From assembly GCF_900106805.1 (NCBI RefSeq), contig NZ_FNNP01000011.1, positions 1-64,000 on the forward strand: DNA of 64,000 bases. The letters run 5' to 3'. This DNA comes from Ruegeria halocynthiae (lineage in GTDB: Bacteria > Pseudomonadota > Alphaproteobacteria > Rhodobacterales > Rhodobacteraceae). How positions within the stretch are numbered: the first letter of the stretch is position 1; every line of letters begins with the position of its first letter. Below the pieces are notes generated by a model that ran no database searches, was not told the DNA's origin, and worked only from the letters and a program-made list of their open reading frames with translations. The position numbers and the translations under genes are program-made. Below, piece by piece: positions 62,522 to 64,000 of this stretch.

Positions 62522-63568
62522 GTGATTTACGCAGATATCAACAAGACAATCGGACAAACGCCGGTGGTCCGGATTAACAATTTGGCACCCAATCACGTAG
62601 AGCTTTTTGTCAAAGCCGAGTTTTTCAACCCCGCAGCGTCTGTCAAGGACAGGTTAGCGCTTAGCATTATCGAAGAGGCTGAGAATAGCGGTGCACTAAA
62701 ACCGGGCCAAACGGTTGTTGAGGCAACGAGCGGCAACACCGGAATTGGTCTGGCGATGGTATGTGCTGCAAAGGGCTATCCATTGGTGATCGTAATGGCA
62801 GACAGTTTTTCCGTCGAGCGGCGGCGCCTCATGCGGGTGTTGGGTGCGAAAGTGGTGCTGACACCGCGGGCCGAAAAGGCGATGGGAATGTACAACAAGG
62901 CGGTAGAGCTGGCCGAGGCCAACGGTTGGTTTCTTGCCCGTCAATTTGAAACAGAAGCGAATGCCAAAGTTCATGAAATGACAACAGGCCCTGAAATTGT
63001 CGCAGATTTTAAGGATAAGCGACTGACGCATTTTGTAACGGGATTTGGCACAGGAGGCACATTGACCGGAGTTGCGCGCGTGCTGCGCCGCGAGTCGCCC
63101 GATACCCGGATTATCCTGAGCGAACCCGAGAATGCAGGGCTCGTAGGAAGTGGGATTGCGCAGGATCGCAATTCTGATGGCAGCCCTGTCGCCGGTCATT
63201 CGGCTTGGCAACCACACCCGTTTCAAGGTTGGTCACCTGACTTTATCCCGGCTGTGTTGCAAGAAGCTTTGGATAATGGATCATTTGACGAACTGATGCC
63301 TGTTGCTGGTCCTGGCGCGATCAATATGGCACTGCAACTTGCACAGAAAGAGGGCATTCTGACGGGGGTGTCAGGCGGCGGCACAGTTTTGGCAGCATTG
63401 CAAGTTGCTAAGACCGCACCGGAAGGATCCGTTATTTTGGCGATGTTGCCAGATACGGCTGAACGCTATCTTTCGACCCCTCTGTTTGACGATATCGAGG
63501 CCGAGATGACCGACGAAGAACGCGCAATTTCCCTGTCTACCCCAAGTGCGCAAATGGCGGGCGAGTAA
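62522..63568 (+). CDS. cysK: cysteine synthase family PLP enzyme
   Basis: A 348-residue fold-type II PLP enzyme. The Schiff-base Lys42 is in NPAASVKDRLA, the phosphate and substrate loop is EATSGNTGIGLAM (TSGNTG), and the glycine loop is VTGFGTGGTLTGVARVL. By pattern it is O-acetylserine sulfhydrylase (CysK), making cysteine from O-acetylserine and sulfide; it ends ISLSTPSAQMAGE with an extension beyond the usual 320 residues. Start is GTG 62522, with a GAGGGGCTAGGAAA leader. The next gene starts in the same bases as its stop (TAATG), so a two-gene operon with a decarboxylase is likely, which is unusual for cysK. Confidence 0.82.
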   Translation: MIYADINKTIGQTPVVRINNLAPNHVELFVKAEFFNPAASVKDRLALSIIEEAENSGALKPGQTVVEATSGNTGIGLAMVCAAKGYPLVIVMADSFSVERRRLMRVLGAKVVLTPRAEKAMGMYNKAVELAEANGWFLARQFETEANAKVHEMTTGPEIVADFKDKRLTHFVTGFGTGGTLTGVARVLRRESPDTRIILSEPENAGLVGSGIAQDRNSDGSPVAGHSAWQPHPFQGWSPDFIPAVLQEALDNGSFDELMPVAGPGAINMALQLAQKEGILTGVSGGGTVLAALQVAKTAPEGSVILAMLPDTAERYLSTPLFDDIEAEMTDEERAISLSTPSAQMAGE

Positions 63569-64000
63569 TGGACCAAATGCTGCAACAGGAAGAATCACTC
63601 GACCCGGAAGACTGGGAAGCCATGCGCGCCACGGCGTACCGCATGGTGGATGAAGCCGTGTCCCGGCTTTCCAATGTGCGCGATTCTCCTGTTTGGCAAA
63701 ACATGCCAGACAGCGTGCGCGAGACGTACAAGGAAGCGTTACCGAGATCGGGAATGCCACTTGATGAGGTTTTTGATGAGATCAGAGCCAACCTGCTGCC
63801 CTATCCAATGGGTAACATCCACCCCAGGTTTTGGATGTGGTACATGGGTGCCAGCAATTTCACTGGCGCTCTCGGTGACTTTTTAGCCGCTATTCTGGGG
63901 TCAAACCTCGGCGGTGGAAATCACGCCGCAGCTCTTATGGACCAACAGGTGGTGGACTGGCTTAAGACCATGGTCGGGTTCCCGGCTGGCGCTAGTGGAA
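63568..64000 (+). CDS. pyridoxal-dependent decarboxylase, partial at window end
   Basis: The first 144 residues of a group II PLP decarboxylase (aromatic-L-amino-acid decarboxylase-like). Recognisable pieces are NLLPYPMGNIHPRFWMWYMG, GDFLAAILGSNLGGGNHAAA and LMDQQVVDWLKTMVGFPAGA, the substrate-side opening that precedes the PLP Lys region. The PLP Lys lies beyond the window. Its ATG (63568) overlaps the cysK stop, suggesting coupled expression and possibly a sulfur amino-acid decarboxylation step; the substrate is not deducible. Confidence 0.8.
   Translation, partial: MDQMLQQEESLDPEDWEAMRATAYRMVDEAVSRLSNVRDSPVWQNMPDSVRETYKEALPRSGMPLDEVFDEIRANLLPYPMGNIHPRFWMWYMGASNFTGALGDFLAAILGSNLGGGNHAAALMDQQVVDWLKTMVGFPAGASG

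Overview
The window looks like a chromosomal (or large-plasmid) accessory region of an alphaproteobacterium, most likely a marine Rhodobacterales / Roseobacter-group bacterium. This is an inference from gene content: a Hint-domain protein of the type frequent in that group, a Ugp glycerol-3-phosphate transporter, DUF6653, DUF3179, GMC oxidase plus small subunit, a VTC/DUF4956 pair, BCCT debris, and several IS5, IS6 and IS110 family remnants. No rRNA, tRNA or CRISPR array was seen. Long non-coding stretches and many decayed gene pieces point to a region that has been repeatedly rearranged.

Layout. 0.3-9.3 kb: scattered single genes (Hint protein, SH3b protein, membrane methyltransferase, amidase, AraC and TetR regulators, a lipoprotein, a beta-barrel protein) mixed with broken genes (a chloramphenicol-phosphotransferase-like gene, a GNAT start, an alpha/beta-hydrolase end). 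9.4-15.9 kb: DUF6653, alpha/beta hydrolase, NIPSNAP, glutathione transferase, a GMC oxidoreductase with its small subunit, and a hotdog thioesterase. 16.0-18.6 kb: an 841-bp IS5-family element that cuts into a DUF3179 gene, then an outer-membrane beta-barrel gene. 19.0-23.2 kb: the complete ugpBAEC operon with a hairpin after ugpB and a GlpR-like operator upstream.

24.6-29.7 kb holds five genes whose start and stop codons overlap: an OleA/FabH-like condensing enzyme, an OleD-like short-chain reductase, a metallo-beta-lactamase-fold hydrolase, an F390-synthetase-related adenylate-forming enzyme and a PAPS-type sulfotransferase. They read as one small biosynthetic pathway, probably for a sulfated fatty-acid-derived product. 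An IS6 remnant and a tyrosine recombinase lie just downstream. 31.8-36.7 kb: a roadblock-like protein, an OmpR-type regulator and two paralogous histidine kinases, the first of which has Arg in place of the phosphoacceptor His.

37.6-39.1 kb: a VTC polyphosphate polymerase and a DUF4956 membrane protein behind a Pho-box-like promoter. 40.1-45.8 kb: an apparently self-contained signalling system on the minus strand, consisting of an EF-hand protein, then P-loop NTPase, ABC-exporter homologue with a destroyed ATPase domain, histidine kinase and response regulator. The same pair of 11-bp direct repeats precedes both the EF-hand gene and the operon, about 90 bp from each start, suggesting that the encoded OmpR-type regulator controls both.

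46.8-53.3 kb: a fatty-acid-hydroxylase/sterol-desaturase family protein, an AraC-type regulator, a glycine-zipper protein and a large AsmA protein. 53.9-60.4 kb: a polar amino-acid ABC transporter with an inositol-monophosphatase-family phosphatase, a cysteine-desulfurase-like class V enzyme, a LuxR-type regulator and the tail of a class III aminotransferase, bounded on both sides by scrambled IS6 fragments. 61.3-64.0 kb: a winged-helix regulator cut short by an IS6 fragment, a cysteine-synthase-family enzyme, and the start of a pyridoxal-dependent decarboxylase that runs off the window.
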